Shown here: in pieces, positions 18,266 through 26,375 of the stretch
Position numbering within the stretch: the first letter of the stretch is position 1
Layout: each line of letters begins with the position of its first letter
Source: Asanoa hainanensis
Lineage (GTDB): Bacteria; Actinomycetota; Actinomycetes; Mycobacteriales; Micromonosporaceae
Length of the DNA stretch: 64,000 nucleotides
Assembly: GCF_900188485.1 (NCBI RefSeq)
Contig: NZ_FZPH01000005.1
Coordinates: forward strand, 1 to 64,000
Direction of reading: 5' to 3'
Notes under the pieces: model-generated
Told to the model about the DNA's origin: nothing
The model's input: the letters and a program-made list of their open reading frames with translations, nothing else
Database searches by the model: none
Position numbers and translations under genes: made by a program

Positions 18266-19672
18266 GTGACGGTACGAGTGCGATTCGCCCCCTCCCCGAC
18301 GGGAATGTTCCACGTCGGCGGCGCCCGGACGGCGCTGCAGGACTGGATCTACGCCAAGCAGCACGGCGGTGTGTTCGTGCTGCGCGTCGAAGACACCGAC
18401 GCCGCGCGTAACCGCCCGGAATGGACCGAGGGCATCCTCTCCGCACTCGACTGGCTCGGCATCGAGCGGGGCAGCTACGAGGGCCCGTACTTCCAGTCGG
18501 CGTACGCCGACGAGCAGCGGGCCGCCGCCGGCCGGCTCTACGACGCGGGCCGGGCCTACTACTGCGACTGCACGCGGGAGATGGTGCAGGCGCGCACCGG
18601 GAACTCGTACTCCGGATATGACGGTTTCTGCCGTGACCGCGAGCTGGGTCCGGGCGAGGGCCGGGCGCTGCGGTTCCGCACGCCGGACGAGGGCGAGACG
18701 AAGGTCGTCGACCTGGTCCGGGGCGAGCCCACGTTCGAGAACGCGAAGATCGAAGACTTCGTGATCGCCCGGGCCGACGGCTCGCCGGTGTTCCTGCTGG
18801 CCAACGTCGTCGACGACATCACCATGGGCATCACCCACGTGATCCGCGCCGAGGAGCACCTGCCCAACACCCCCAAGCAGCAGCTGCTCTGGGACGCGCT
18901 GGGCGTCAAGCCGCCGGTCTGGGCCCACGTGCCGGTGGTGGTCAACGAGAAGCGGCAGAAGCTGTCGAAGCGCCGCGACAAGGTGGCCCTGGAGGCGTAC
19001 CGGGACGAGGGCTACCTCGCCGACGCCATGCGCAACTACCTGATGCTGCTGGGCTGGGCGCCGAGCAACGACCGCGAGATCGTGCCGTGGTCGGTGATCG
19101 AGGACGAGTTCCGGCTGGAGGACGTCAACCCCTCCCCCGCGTTCTTCGACGAGAAGAAGCTGCGGGCGTTCAACGGCGAATACATCCGGGCGCTGTCGGT
19201 CGACGAGTTCATCCTTGCCTGCCAGCCGTGGCTGACCGGCACGGCGACGATCCCTGCTCCGCCGTGGGACCCGGCTTCGTTCGACGCCTCCGCGTTCGCG
19301 GCGGTGGCGCCGTTCGCCCAGACCCGGGTGGCGGTGCTCAGCGAGATCGTGGCCAACGTGGACTTCCTGTTCCTGGCCTCGCCGGCCATCGACGAGGCGG
19401 CGTGGGCGAAGGCCATGAAGGACGGTGCGGCCGACCTGCTCGACGGCGCGGTTGCCGCGTACTCGGCGCTCACCTCGTGGGACGCCGAGACGTTGAAGAA
19501 CACGCTCGAAGAGGTCGGCGCGGCGCGCGGGCTCAAGCTCGGCAAGGCACAGGCACCCGTCCGGGTGGCGGTTACGGGCCGTTCGGTGGGCCTGCCGCTG
19601 TTCGAGTCGCTGGCGGTGCTCGGCCGGGAGCGCACGCTGGCCCGGATCAGCGCCGCCCGCGCCCAACTCTGA
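18266..19672 (+). CDS. gltX: Glutamyl-tRNA synthetase
   Basis: The 468-residue class I synthetase charges tRNA-Glu. The HIGH-equivalent is HVGG (16-19) in [18 protein letters not shown], and the KMSKS-equivalent KLSKR lies near 232. A Cys cluster (CDC near residue 92, then Cys about 24 residues later in [10 protein letters not shown]) resembles the zinc site of bacterial GluRS. The C-terminal anticodon-binding region is complete. The GTG start at 18266 lies 47 bp after the large inverted repeat. No duplicate is seen in the window. Confidence 0.96.
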   Translation: MTVRVRFAPSPTGMFHVGGARTALQDWIYAKQHGGVFVLRVEDTDAARNRPEWTEGILSALDWLGIERGSYEGPYFQSAYADEQRAAAGRLYDAGRAYYCDCTREMVQARTGNSYSGYDGFCRDRELGPGEGRALRFRTPDEGETKVVDLVRGEPTFENAKIEDFVIARADGSPVFLLANVVDDITMGITHVIRAEEHLPNTPKQQLLWDALGVKPPVWAHVPVVVNEKRQKLSKRRDKVALEAYRDEGYLADAMRNYLMLLGWAPSNDREIVPWSVIEDEFRLEDVNPSPAFFDEKKLRAFNGEYIRALSVDEFILACQPWLTGTATIPAPPWDPASFDASAFAAVAPFAQTRVAVLSEIVANVDFLFLASPAIDEAAWAKAMKDGAADLLDGAVAAYSALTSWDAETLKNTLEEVGAARGLKLGKAQAPVRVAVTGRSVGLPLFESLAVLGRERTLARISAARAQL

Positions 19673-19868
19673 CGGGACCGGGTCCCCACGGCATTGTGCG
19701 GGCCGGTTACGATGCCGGCCTGCCGATGATCACGACGGCGTCCCCCGCGAGGGTCACCGAGATGGCAGAAAGCTGCAAATAACCCGACGGTTGTGTGCAA
19801 CCTGTGGGCCGCTCGCGGAGTCTATGCAGTAAGCACCAGCCAGCCATCGGAACGGGGCGAGGAGGACG

Positions 19869-20540
19869 GTGGTGGGGCGATCGGTTTTCAGACGGTTGTT
19901 ATTGGTGGTTGCCGCGGGTTTCATGCTCGCCGCGACCGGCGCGGCCTCGCCCGCGCTCGCCACCACTGTGGCCGGTCAGGCGCCGAAGGCGCCCAAGCCC
20001 ACGGGGCTGACCCTCACCTCTGAGGGCATGGCCGACATCACGGTGACCGCGACCGAGAAGCCTCAGCTCTTCGCCGACCTGCTCAAAGAGGTCAGCTTCC
20101 TCGGCGGCACGACGGGCCAGATCGCCGCACCGAAGCCGGCGTCGCTGGGCCGCAAGTTCACCGTCGTGGTGCGCTTCGACGACAAGCCGCGCTACACCTA
20201 CGACCTGTACCCGCTGGCCAAGGGCGGCCCCAAGGCCTTCCGCCCGGCCGCGCAGCCCGACAAGAAGAAGACGACGGCCGCGTGGTTCCTGGGCCGGATG
20301 ACCATGTCCGAGGCCCTACGCATCGCCGGCGCGCCGATCCCCCAGAAGCCCGACGTGATGAGCGGGGGCATCGGCGGCGGCGAGCGGGTCATCCCCGAAG
20401 ACTCCCTGCCGACAGGCCGCGACCTCGACACGCTGCTGTCCGAACTACGCCGCCTGGTCCTGCTCAACGGCGGCGTGGTGCTCGTGCTCGCGTTCATGGT
20501 GGCCGGCGTCGCCCTGATCATCAGGCACCGCACGCGTTAG
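19869..20540 (+). CDS. Exported protein with C-terminal membrane anchor
   Basis: The 223-residue protein has a signal peptide (cleavage near SPALA-T, residue 31), an extracytoplasmic Lys/Pro-rich middle and a C-terminal hydrophobic helix (LNGGVVLVLAFMVAGVALII) with a short basic tail. It is therefore anchored outside the membrane. GAGGAGG at 19859-19865 supports GTG 19869 or the adjacent GTG. No domain is recognised. Confidence 0.7.
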   Translation: MVGRSVFRRLLLVVAAGFMLAATGAASPALATTVAGQAPKAPKPTGLTLTSEGMADITVTATEKPQLFADLLKEVSFLGGTTGQIAAPKPASLGRKFTVVVRFDDKPRYTYDLYPLAKGGPKAFRPAAQPDKKKTTAAWFLGRMTMSEALRIAGAPIPQKPDVMSGGIGGGERVIPEDSLPTGRDLDTLLSELRRLVLLNGGVVLVLAFMVAGVALIIRHRTR

Positions 20541-20628
20541 ACCCTGCAGCGCATCGGGGGTCGAGCCGAGGCACGTCGTCCGCGTAAGCGGCGACTTTGG
20601 TCGGACACCGGTGTCGTATCCGCTTGTA

Positions 20629-20652
20629 GGCGCCATGCCGCCAGGCGGCGCC
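20629..20652. terminator. GC hairpin between convergent genes
   Basis: GGCGCC, a two-base bulge, GCC, loop GCCA, GGC and GGCGCC form a 9-bp stem between the convergent exported-protein and TetR genes. There is no T tract, so any terminator function is tentative. Confidence 0.35.
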
Positions 20653-20691
20653 TGGGCCCAGCGAATCCGGACCTCGGCCCCGACAGGACCT

Positions 20692-21249
20692 CTAGGCCGC
20701 GCCTGATCGGGCGATGATCTGCTCGATCAAGCGGATCTCGTCGTCGAGGTCCGCGGCGAACTCGCTGTCCCAGTCGCCGTCCGGTGGTCCCGCGCCGAAA
20801 CGGCCGTTGACCTCGGAGTTGGCGAAGCCGAGCAGCAGGGTCGAGAGCAGCCGCTCGAGCCGAGGCACCTCGGCGGCCGGCACACCGGCGGCGAGCAGGA
20901 TCTCCGAGATCAGGTCGTCGAGCCGCCGGGACTCCGCCGTGGCACCGGGCCGCGCGACGATCAGCGGGTACGCGCCCGGATGGCGCCGCGCCAACGTCCG
21001 CACCGCGGCCGACACGGCCCGCAGGCGGTCCTGCCAGTCACCGGTTCCCGGCGCGGCCGCCAACAGCTCGCCGAGCATGCGTTCGACCATGCCGTCCAGC
21101 AGGGCACCCTTGCTCCGCAGGTAGGGGTAGATCGCCATCGGACTGAGCCCCAACCGCTGCCCCACGGCCCGCATGGACACAGCCTCGATCCCCGACTCGT
21201 CGGCGATCGCGATCGCCTGGTCGATGATCACCCGCTGCTTCTCGTCCAT
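20692..21249 (-). CDS. TetR/AcrR family transcriptional regulator
   Basis: The repressor of about 185 residues has an N-terminal helix-turn-helix: AVSMRAVGQRLGLSPMAIYPYLRSKGALLDGMVERML, read across residues 22-60 in shorter blocks. The C-terminal ligand-binding region is of the TetR_C type with the segment LLSTLLLGFANSE. ATG 21249 is preferred over the TTG nine bases upstream. No target gene adjoins; a 10-bp inverted repeat at 21308-21359 lies in its upstream region. Confidence 0.85.
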   Translation of the reverse strand: MDEKQRVIIDQAIAIADESGIEAVSMRAVGQRLGLSPMAIYPYLRSKGALLDGMVERMLGELLAAAPGTGDWQDRLRAVSAAVRTLARRHPGAYPLIVARPGATAESRRLDDLISEILLAAGVPAAEVPRLERLLSTLLLGFANSEVNGRFGAGPPDGDWDSEFAADLDDEIRLIEQIIARSGAA

Positions 21250-21307
21250 ATCGGACAAAATCTACATTGCGCCCGCGCCCGATGCCGCCGCCACCGCCCG
21301 CCGTCGC

Positions 21308-21359
21308 CAGATCTAGGTAAACAATCGCAGTCACGACTACATCGAATTTCCTAGATCTG
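21308..21359. promoter_or_regulatory. Spaced inverted repeat upstream of the TetR gene
   Basis: CAGATCTAGG (21308-21317) and CCTAGATCTG (21350-21359) are exact reverse complements 32 bp apart, about 60-110 bp before the TetR start codon. They could be two halves of a looped operator, or the ends of a small element. Confidence 0.4.
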
Positions 21360-21489
21360 CGCCCGCCCCGGCGCGCCGCAGGCGACACGCCGAACGGAGC
21401 AGCGCGCCGCCCTCCAGGTCGGCGTCAACACACCGCGAGCCGCACCAAATGCCGCGAAGCGAACCGATCGGCGAGAACACAAGGCGGGC

Positions 21490-21720
21490 GACGCAGCCCG
21501 GACCGCAACGCAACGGGGGCGGCAACGCAGCCCGGACCCGCAACGCGGGCGGCAACCCCGCGCGGGCGGGCACCACCACTCGGACCCGCAACCCAGCGCG
21601 GACCCGCAACCCGGCGCGGGCGGCCAACGCCACGCGGACCAGCAACCCCGCGCGGGCGGGCAACGCCATGCGGACCCGCAACGCGGCGCCGGCCCGCAAC
21701 GTCGCGCGGACCTGCACGGA
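21490..21720. repeat. Degenerate 18-bp tandem repeat (minisatellite)
   Basis: About ten imperfect units built from the cores GCGCGGACCCGCAAC and GCGGGCGGGCAACGC recur with an 18-bp period. In one + frame they read as a six-residue repeat of type RN-PART with variants. The reading frame from 21449 (129 codons) could encode an Arg/Asn/Ala repeat protein, but there is no ribosome binding site or conserved flank. The opposite strand is also open here because of the composition. I do not call a gene. Confidence 0.6.
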
Positions 21721-22300
21721 CCCATACCGCTACGCGGAACCCGCAGCGTCCCGCGGACCCGCGACGCGGCGGGTCGGGGCGCGATGTTGCCGGTTAGCGC
21801 ACGCGGGGTTGGTCGGTGGTGGGGTGGGTGGGGGCTAGCACCAGCGGTCTGGTGGGCGTTCCCGGCGCGAGGCTCGGCGGCGTGGGCGGACCGCGCCGTG
21901 GCGGTGCGCTCCCGCCCAGCCTGGGCGGTCGCTGCGGCAGGCCGGGGCCCGGCCGAAGAGGATCGGGCCCGGTTCGTGGTCGGGTGGTGGGTCGTCGGTC
22001 GGGTCGGTTTCTGGACGTTCTTTGCGAACGCGTTCCGCCGTCGGGTCCGCACAGCTTCGCCGGACTGGTCTGCCCGGCGTTATGCGCCGGGAGTCGTCCG
22101 GTATGTGCGGTTGGCTGTCCGCGTCGGCGCAGCCGGGATCGGCCTCCCCGTGCGCCATCACGGCCTCCTGTTCTCCGCCGTCTCGCCACCCGGCCGCCAC
22201 CGGGTGACCCACTAGGCTTCCACACCCTAATCGGCTGAGCAGCGAAAATCGCGCCCGCGGGGCCAGAGTGACTGGCTGCATACTACAGCGATTCGCTGCG
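21721..22300. other. Gene-free GC-rich stretch
   Basis: About 580 bp between the tandem repeat and the membrane protein gene hold several open frames on both strands, but none has a plausible start, domain or hydrophobic pattern. I see no RNA gene in it. It may be eroded sequence. Confidence 0.4.
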
Positions 22301-22852
22301 TCAACGGAACGCGTCCTCTTTGGCCCGACCCGGGAAGAGTGTCGCCCATGCGGGGCCGACGACGAACCAGATCGCGGCTACCCAACCCATCCGGGTCAGC
22401 CAGCCGAGCAACGACGCGGAACGCGACGCGTCGCCGATCATGAGGATGCCGGCGCCGAGCAGAGCGGCCGAGATGGCGCACGCGGCCACAGCCTTACCCC
22501 ATTCGCGCCACTCGTACCGGGTGCGGGCCCAGCCACCACGAGGCGGCTTCCAGGGCGGCGGCCCGCCGGCGAACCGGTGCGCGAACCGCTGGTCCGCCCA
22601 GCGGATCATCGCGTGCCCGAACATCACCGAGAACCCGAGATAGACCGCCGCCAGGCCGTGGAACGGGCCCGCCGTCGCGCCCCGGCGCAGGTCGACGACC
22701 GTCGCCACGAGCAGCACCAGGTCGAGCACCGGCGAGCCGATCAAGAGGACGGTGCTGAGCCGGCGTAGCCGCAGCAGATAACGCGCGACCAGGCCCGCGC
22801 CGAGCAGCACCCAGAAGCCGATCTCGCTGGCCACGATCAACGCCACGATCAT
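22301..22852 (-). CDS. Multipass membrane protein, function unknown
   Basis: The 183-residue protein has about five hydrophobic segments (IVALIVASEIGFWVLLGAGL, STVLLIGSPVLDLVLLVATV, the AAVYLGFSVMFGHAM region, and two near the C-terminus). A polar loop, FAGGPPPWKPPRGGWARTRYEW, breaks after the third helix. GGGGGAG lies 6 bp before ATG 22852, deciding the start. No transporter or enzyme motif is recognised. Its upstream region contains a large inverted repeat. Confidence 0.7.
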   Translation of the reverse strand: MIVALIVASEIGFWVLLGAGLVARYLLRLRRLSTVLLIGSPVLDLVLLVATVVDLRRGATAGPFHGLAAVYLGFSVMFGHAMIRWADQRFAHRFAGGPPPWKPPRGGWARTRYEWREWGKAVAACAISAALLGAGILMIGDASRSASLLGWLTRMGWVAAIWFVVGPAWATLFPGRAKEDAFR

Positions 22853-22868
22853 GTCGGTCTCCCCCAGT

Positions 22869-23023
22869 GGTGTCTCGTGGATCAAGGTGGTGCCACGGCG
22901 AGGTCCGGGCGGCGTCCGGGCGTGCGCGGAGGCACGTCGAACACCGGCGTTGGATCCGGCCGGTCGCCGCGTGCGGCCGGTCGCCCGGGCCCGCCACGGT
23001 GCCGCCCCGATCCACGAGACACC
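22869..23023. repeat. 155-bp element bounded by a 15-bp perfect inverted repeat
   Basis: GGTGTCTCGTGGATC (22869-22883) and its exact reverse complement (23009-23023) bound the element. The pairing continues imperfectly inward to about 22910 and 22983, giving roughly 40-bp arms around a 72-nt loop. It lies between the divergent membrane protein and histidine kinase genes. A CCAG sits close to each outer edge, but no clear target duplication is present. It could be a MITE-like remnant or a large RNA hairpin. Confidence 0.6.
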
Positions 23024-23187
23024 GCCAGGCCCGGGACACGGCCGTGCGTATCCGAGAGAAGGTTTTCCCGAGAATTGAGGCGCCGCGTCGCCGACGCTGA
23101 TGAACCGCTCCTCATCCCCAGGGCGGAGGCGCCTCCGCTCGCAGGTGGACGAGGTGGCGGCGCGGGTGTGGTTGCATCGATGGCGTG

Positions 23188-24354
23188 ATGCGCCTTCCCC
23201 CGCGCGGTTCGATCGGCCGCGACCTGCTGCTGGCCGCCGTCGCGCTGGCCGGGGGCACTTTGATCATCGCGTCGGGGGCGTACAAGACGATCGGGCTCGG
23301 GGCCACCGACGAGGCCAACTGGCTGCTCTACCCGCCGATGATCGCGGCCAGTGGTGCCGTCGCGCTGCGCCGACGCGCACCGCGAACCAGCCTCGCGATC
23401 GGCACCGTCGCGGTGACGATCGACCTGGCGCTCGGCGGGTCGCTCGGCACGTTGCTGATCTACACCCAGGTGTTGTACGACGCCTGTGTCTTCGGACCCC
23501 AACGGCTCTGGCGGCGGGCCCTGGAGGTGTCGATCGTGCTGGTGGTCGCCAGCGCGGTGGTCGGCGTGGTGATCTCGGGCGACGTACGCGGGCTGGTGCT
23601 CGGCATCCCGGCCGTCCTCGTGCTGATCCTGCCGATCCTGACGGGGCTGAGCGTCCGCCAGTACCGCGACCAGGCCGCATTGGAACGGTCCCGCGCCGAG
23701 CAGACCGCCCGCGTGGCCGAACTCGACCGGCGGCAGGCGGTCGTCGCCGAACGCACCCGGATGGCCCGCGAGCTGCACGACATGGTCGCCAACCACCTCA
23801 GCGTGGTGGCGATCCACGCGACCGCGGCCCTGAGCGTGCGCGACCTGTCGGCGGACCAGGTCCAGGAGTCGCTGCGGGTCATCCGGGAGAACAGCGTGCA
23901 GGGGCTCGGCGAGATGCGACAGATGATCGACGTGCTGCGCGGCCCGGACGCCGAGGAGGACCCGGTGACGCCGGGGCTGAGCGAGGTCGACCGGCTGGTC
24001 AGCGGCGCGCGGGCGGCCGGCCTGGCGGTGGAGCTGACCACGACCGGCGAACCCCGGGCGTTGCCGGTGGGTGTGGACCTGGCGGGCTACCGGATCGTCC
24101 AGGAATCACTGACCAACGCCCTCAAACACGGCACGGGTACGGCCAGCGTGACCGTCGACTACGGCACCGAGGAGGTACGGCTGACGGTGCAGAACCCGGT
24201 CGCCGAACCAGGCCCGCTGGACCACCTCGGTGCCGGCGCCGGGCTGATCGGCATGCGCGAGCGGGTGGCCCTCCTGCGCGGGCAGTTGGACGCCGGCCCG
24301 GCGACCGGCGCGCGGTGGCGGGTGCACGCCGCCCTACCGGTCGACGCGGCATAG
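23188..24354 (+). CDS. NarL-type sensor histidine kinase
   Basis: The 388-residue kinase has five or so N-terminal membrane helices with little external sequence. A HisKA_3 domain follows with the phosphoaccepting His in ARELHDMVANHLSVV near residue 197, and then a HATPase region with YRIVQESLTNALKHG near 300 and GLIGMRERV near 350. ATG 23188 or the preceding GTG can start it. These kinases normally pair with a LuxR-type response regulator in the same operon. The next gene is a PAP2 phosphatase on the other strand and no regulator is present in the window, so its partner is elsewhere. Confidence 0.88.
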   Translation: MRLPPRGSIGRDLLLAAVALAGGTLIIASGAYKTIGLGATDEANWLLYPPMIAASGAVALRRRAPRTSLAIGTVAVTIDLALGGSLGTLLIYTQVLYDACVFGPQRLWRRALEVSIVLVVASAVVGVVISGDVRGLVLGIPAVLVLILPILTGLSVRQYRDQAALERSRAEQTARVAELDRRQAVVAERTRMARELHDMVANHLSVVAIHATAALSVRDLSADQVQESLRVIRENSVQGLGEMRQMIDVLRGPDAEEDPVTPGLSEVDRLVSGARAAGLAVELTTTGEPRALPVGVDLAGYRIVQESLTNALKHGTGTASVTVDYGTEEVRLTVQNPVAEPGPLDHLGAGAGLIGMRERVALLRGQLDAGPATGARWRVHAALPVDAA

Positions 24355-24389
24355 GCCGGCGACTCCCCCGCGGGCGCAGCCCGGCCCGC

Positions 24390-25022
24390 TCAGGCGCTTC
24401 GACCCAGGTTGGTCACCCGGGCGGCGATGGGGACCAGGGCCAGGGCCAGCAGCAGTCCGCCGATGACGTCGGTCGGCCAGTGTGCGAGGAGCGCGACCCG
24501 CGTGAACCCGATGAACAGCGCGAACGCCGTCACCGCGAGCACGGTCGCGGCGCGGGTGGCGGGGGTCGATCGGGGCCAGACCAGGAGCACCACGGCCAGG
24601 GCGAAGGCGGCCGCGTTGCTGGTGTGGCCGCTCGGGAAGCCCGAGCTCGGGACCACCACGAAGCCGTCGACCGGGCGTGGGTTGCGCAGCGCCCAGTGCA
24701 TGACGCCCCAGGCGATCGGGACGGACGCGGTGACCAGGGCGCAGAAGATCGCGGAACGGCGTTCCCGGCGGACAGCGAAGAGCAGCGTCGCGGCGGCCCC
24801 GACGGCGACGAACGGGATCGTGGCGGCCAGCGAGGTCAGCGCCCGCAGCCAGTCGACCAGCACCGGGCGGGCCGCACCGAACGACCGCAAGGCCGCGCTG
24901 ACCGAGTCGTCCCAGCGGACCAGTGGCGGCCAGTCGGCGGCCACCAGGCCGAGCAGCACCCCGAAGGCCGCCAGCGCGGCCAGGGGCAGGGCGGCCGGCG
25001 GGCGCGCGGGAGAGCGGTGCAT
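24390..25022 (-). CDS. PAP2-type membrane phosphatase
   Basis: The 210-residue protein has about six membrane helices. The three acid phosphatase motifs are present: HWALRNPRP near residue 106, FPSGHTSNAAA near 128, and FTRVALLAHWPTD near 173. It probably dephosphorylates a lipid phosphate such as phosphatidate or undecaprenyl diphosphate at the outer face of the membrane. The leading Lys of motif one (K-x6-RP) is not evident, a known variation. It is divergent from fasR with only 23 bp between the starts. Confidence 0.85.
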   Translation of the reverse strand: MHRSPARPPAALPLAALAAFGVLLGLVAADWPPLVRWDDSVSAALRSFGAARPVLVDWLRALTSLAATIPFVAVGAAATLLFAVRRERRSAIFCALVTASVPIAWGVMHWALRNPRPVDGFVVVPSSGFPSGHTSNAAAFALAVVLLVWPRSTPATRAATVLAVTAFALFIGFTRVALLAHWPTDVIGGLLLALALVPIAARVTNLGRSA

Positions 25023-25045
25023 CCCGGCAAGCCTATGGTGTACGC

Positions 25046-26239
25046 GTGGAGGACCAGACCGCTGACGGGCTCGCGGCGACGTTGCGCCGGATCGAGCGGT
25101 CGGCGGGCGCCCTCGCCACGGCCAGCATCGCCCGGATGGACGAGAGCCTCGCGTGGTTCCGCGCGCTGCCGGCCGACCAGCGCTCCTGGGTGATGCTCGT
25201 CGCCCAGGCCGGCGTGCGGTCGCTGGTCGAGTTCATGCGCCAGGGTCCGCAGACCCGGCCCCGCGAGGTCTCCGACGAGGTGTTCGCGGCCGCGCCGCGG
25301 GCCCTCGCCCGCAGCATCAGCCTCCAGCAGACCGTCGCCCTGATCCAGGTCACCATCGACGTCGTCGAGGAGCACGCCGGCCAGTTGGCCGCGCCCGGCG
25401 AGGAACGCGACCTGCGCGAGGAGGTGCTGCGGTTCTCGCGGGAGATCGCCTTCTCCGCGGCCCGGGTCTACGCGCGCGCCGCCGAGTCCCGCGGCTCCTG
25501 GGATGCCCGCCTCCAGGCGCTGCTGGTCGACGCGCTGTTGCGCGGTGACTCGACCGACACCCTGGCCAGTCGGGCCGCCGCGCTCGGCTGGGCGGACCCG
25601 CCGCCGGTCGCGGTGGCCGTCGGGCGTTCACCCGGCGGCGACGTGGCGGCGGTGCTGCACACCGTCTACCGGGCCGCCCGCCGGATCGGCGTCGAGGTGA
25701 TCAGCGGTGTGCACGGCGACCGCCTGGTCGTGGTGCTCGGCGGCGCGGCCGACCCGCTCAACGCGACCGAGAAGCTGCTCGACGGCTTCGGCACCGGGCC
25801 GGTCGTGGTCGGGCCGGCGGTGGCCAGCCTGGACGAGGCGACCGAGTCGGCCCGGGCGGCGCTGGCCGGATTCCGGGCTGCACCGGCCTGGCCGGACGCG
25901 CCCCGGCCGGTGGCCGCCGCGGCGCTGTTGCCGGAACGGGCCCTCGCGGGTGACGTCGCGGCCCGCCGGGCGCTGAGACGAGACGTCTACGGCGCGCTGG
26001 TACGCGCCGGCGGCGAGCTCATCGAGACGCTGGACGCGTTCTTCGCGGCGGGCGGCGTGCTGGAGAGTGCGGCCCGGGCGCTGTTCGTGCACCCGAACAC
26101 CGTGCGTTACCGGCTGCGGCGGATCGGCGACGTCACCGGCTTCTCGCCACTGTCCCCACGAGACCTGTTCGCGTTGCGGATCGCGCTGACCGTCGGCCGG
26201 CTGGATCCGCGTGGCTCCACGCCGCCCGGGGACGCCTGA
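25046..26239 (+). CDS. fasR: PucR/CdaR family regulator of fatty acid synthesis, FasR-like
   Basis: The 397-residue regulator has an N-terminal RsbRD-like helical region (about 1-150), a middle GGDEF-like/CdaR region, and a C-terminal PucR helix-turn-helix, ARALFVHPNTVRYRLRRIGDVTG near residues 345-367. In Streptomyces and Mycobacterium the ortholog at this position activates the downstream fab operon; that role is inferred from synteny. GTG 25046 is the only in-frame start that avoids the divergent PAP2 gene. The gap to fabD holds a candidate binding site at 26297-26324. Confidence 0.85.
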   Translation: MEDQTADGLAATLRRIERSAGALATASIARMDESLAWFRALPADQRSWVMLVAQAGVRSLVEFMRQGPQTRPREVSDEVFAAAPRALARSISLQQTVALIQVTIDVVEEHAGQLAAPGEERDLREEVLRFSREIAFSAARVYARAAESRGSWDARLQALLVDALLRGDSTDTLASRAAALGWADPPPVAVAVGRSPGGDVAAVLHTVYRAARRIGVEVISGVHGDRLVVVLGGAADPLNATEKLLDGFGTGPVVVGPAVASLDEATESARAALAGFRAAPAWPDAPRPVAAAALLPERALAGDVAARRALRRDVYGALVRAGGELIETLDAFFAAGGVLESAARALFVHPNTVRYRLRRIGDVTGFSPLSPRDLFALRIALTVGRLDPRGSTPPGDA

Positions 26240-26296
26240 ACGCTCGTTTGGGAAAAATGGCGCTATACCGTACGTGATCGCCGCCACTCATTGTAG

Positions 26297-26324
26297 AAAC
26301 CATACAAAACCAATAGTGTGGTTT
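26297..26324. promoter_or_regulatory. Candidate FasR operator upstream of fabD
   Basis: AAACCATAC (26297-26305) and GTGTGGTTT (26316-26324) form an inverted repeat with one mismatch and a 10-bp spacer, 52 bp before the fabD GTG. The stretch is AT-richer than its surroundings, as promoters here are. Confidence 0.5.
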
Positions 26325-26375
26325 GGTGCCTGCCGGCAACCACATGACCCACGAGTATCCCGCAGAGTCGTAAAC

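Noticed and set aside
21337-22225. Several minus and plus frames in the minisatellite region as genes
   Set aside because: Open on both strands because of composition, with no start signal or domain; kept only as a repeat.
23100-25193. 697-codon plus frame over the histidine kinase
   Set aside because: Frame-shifted shadow of the kinase and the PAP2 gene; rich in Arg/Gly and without motifs.
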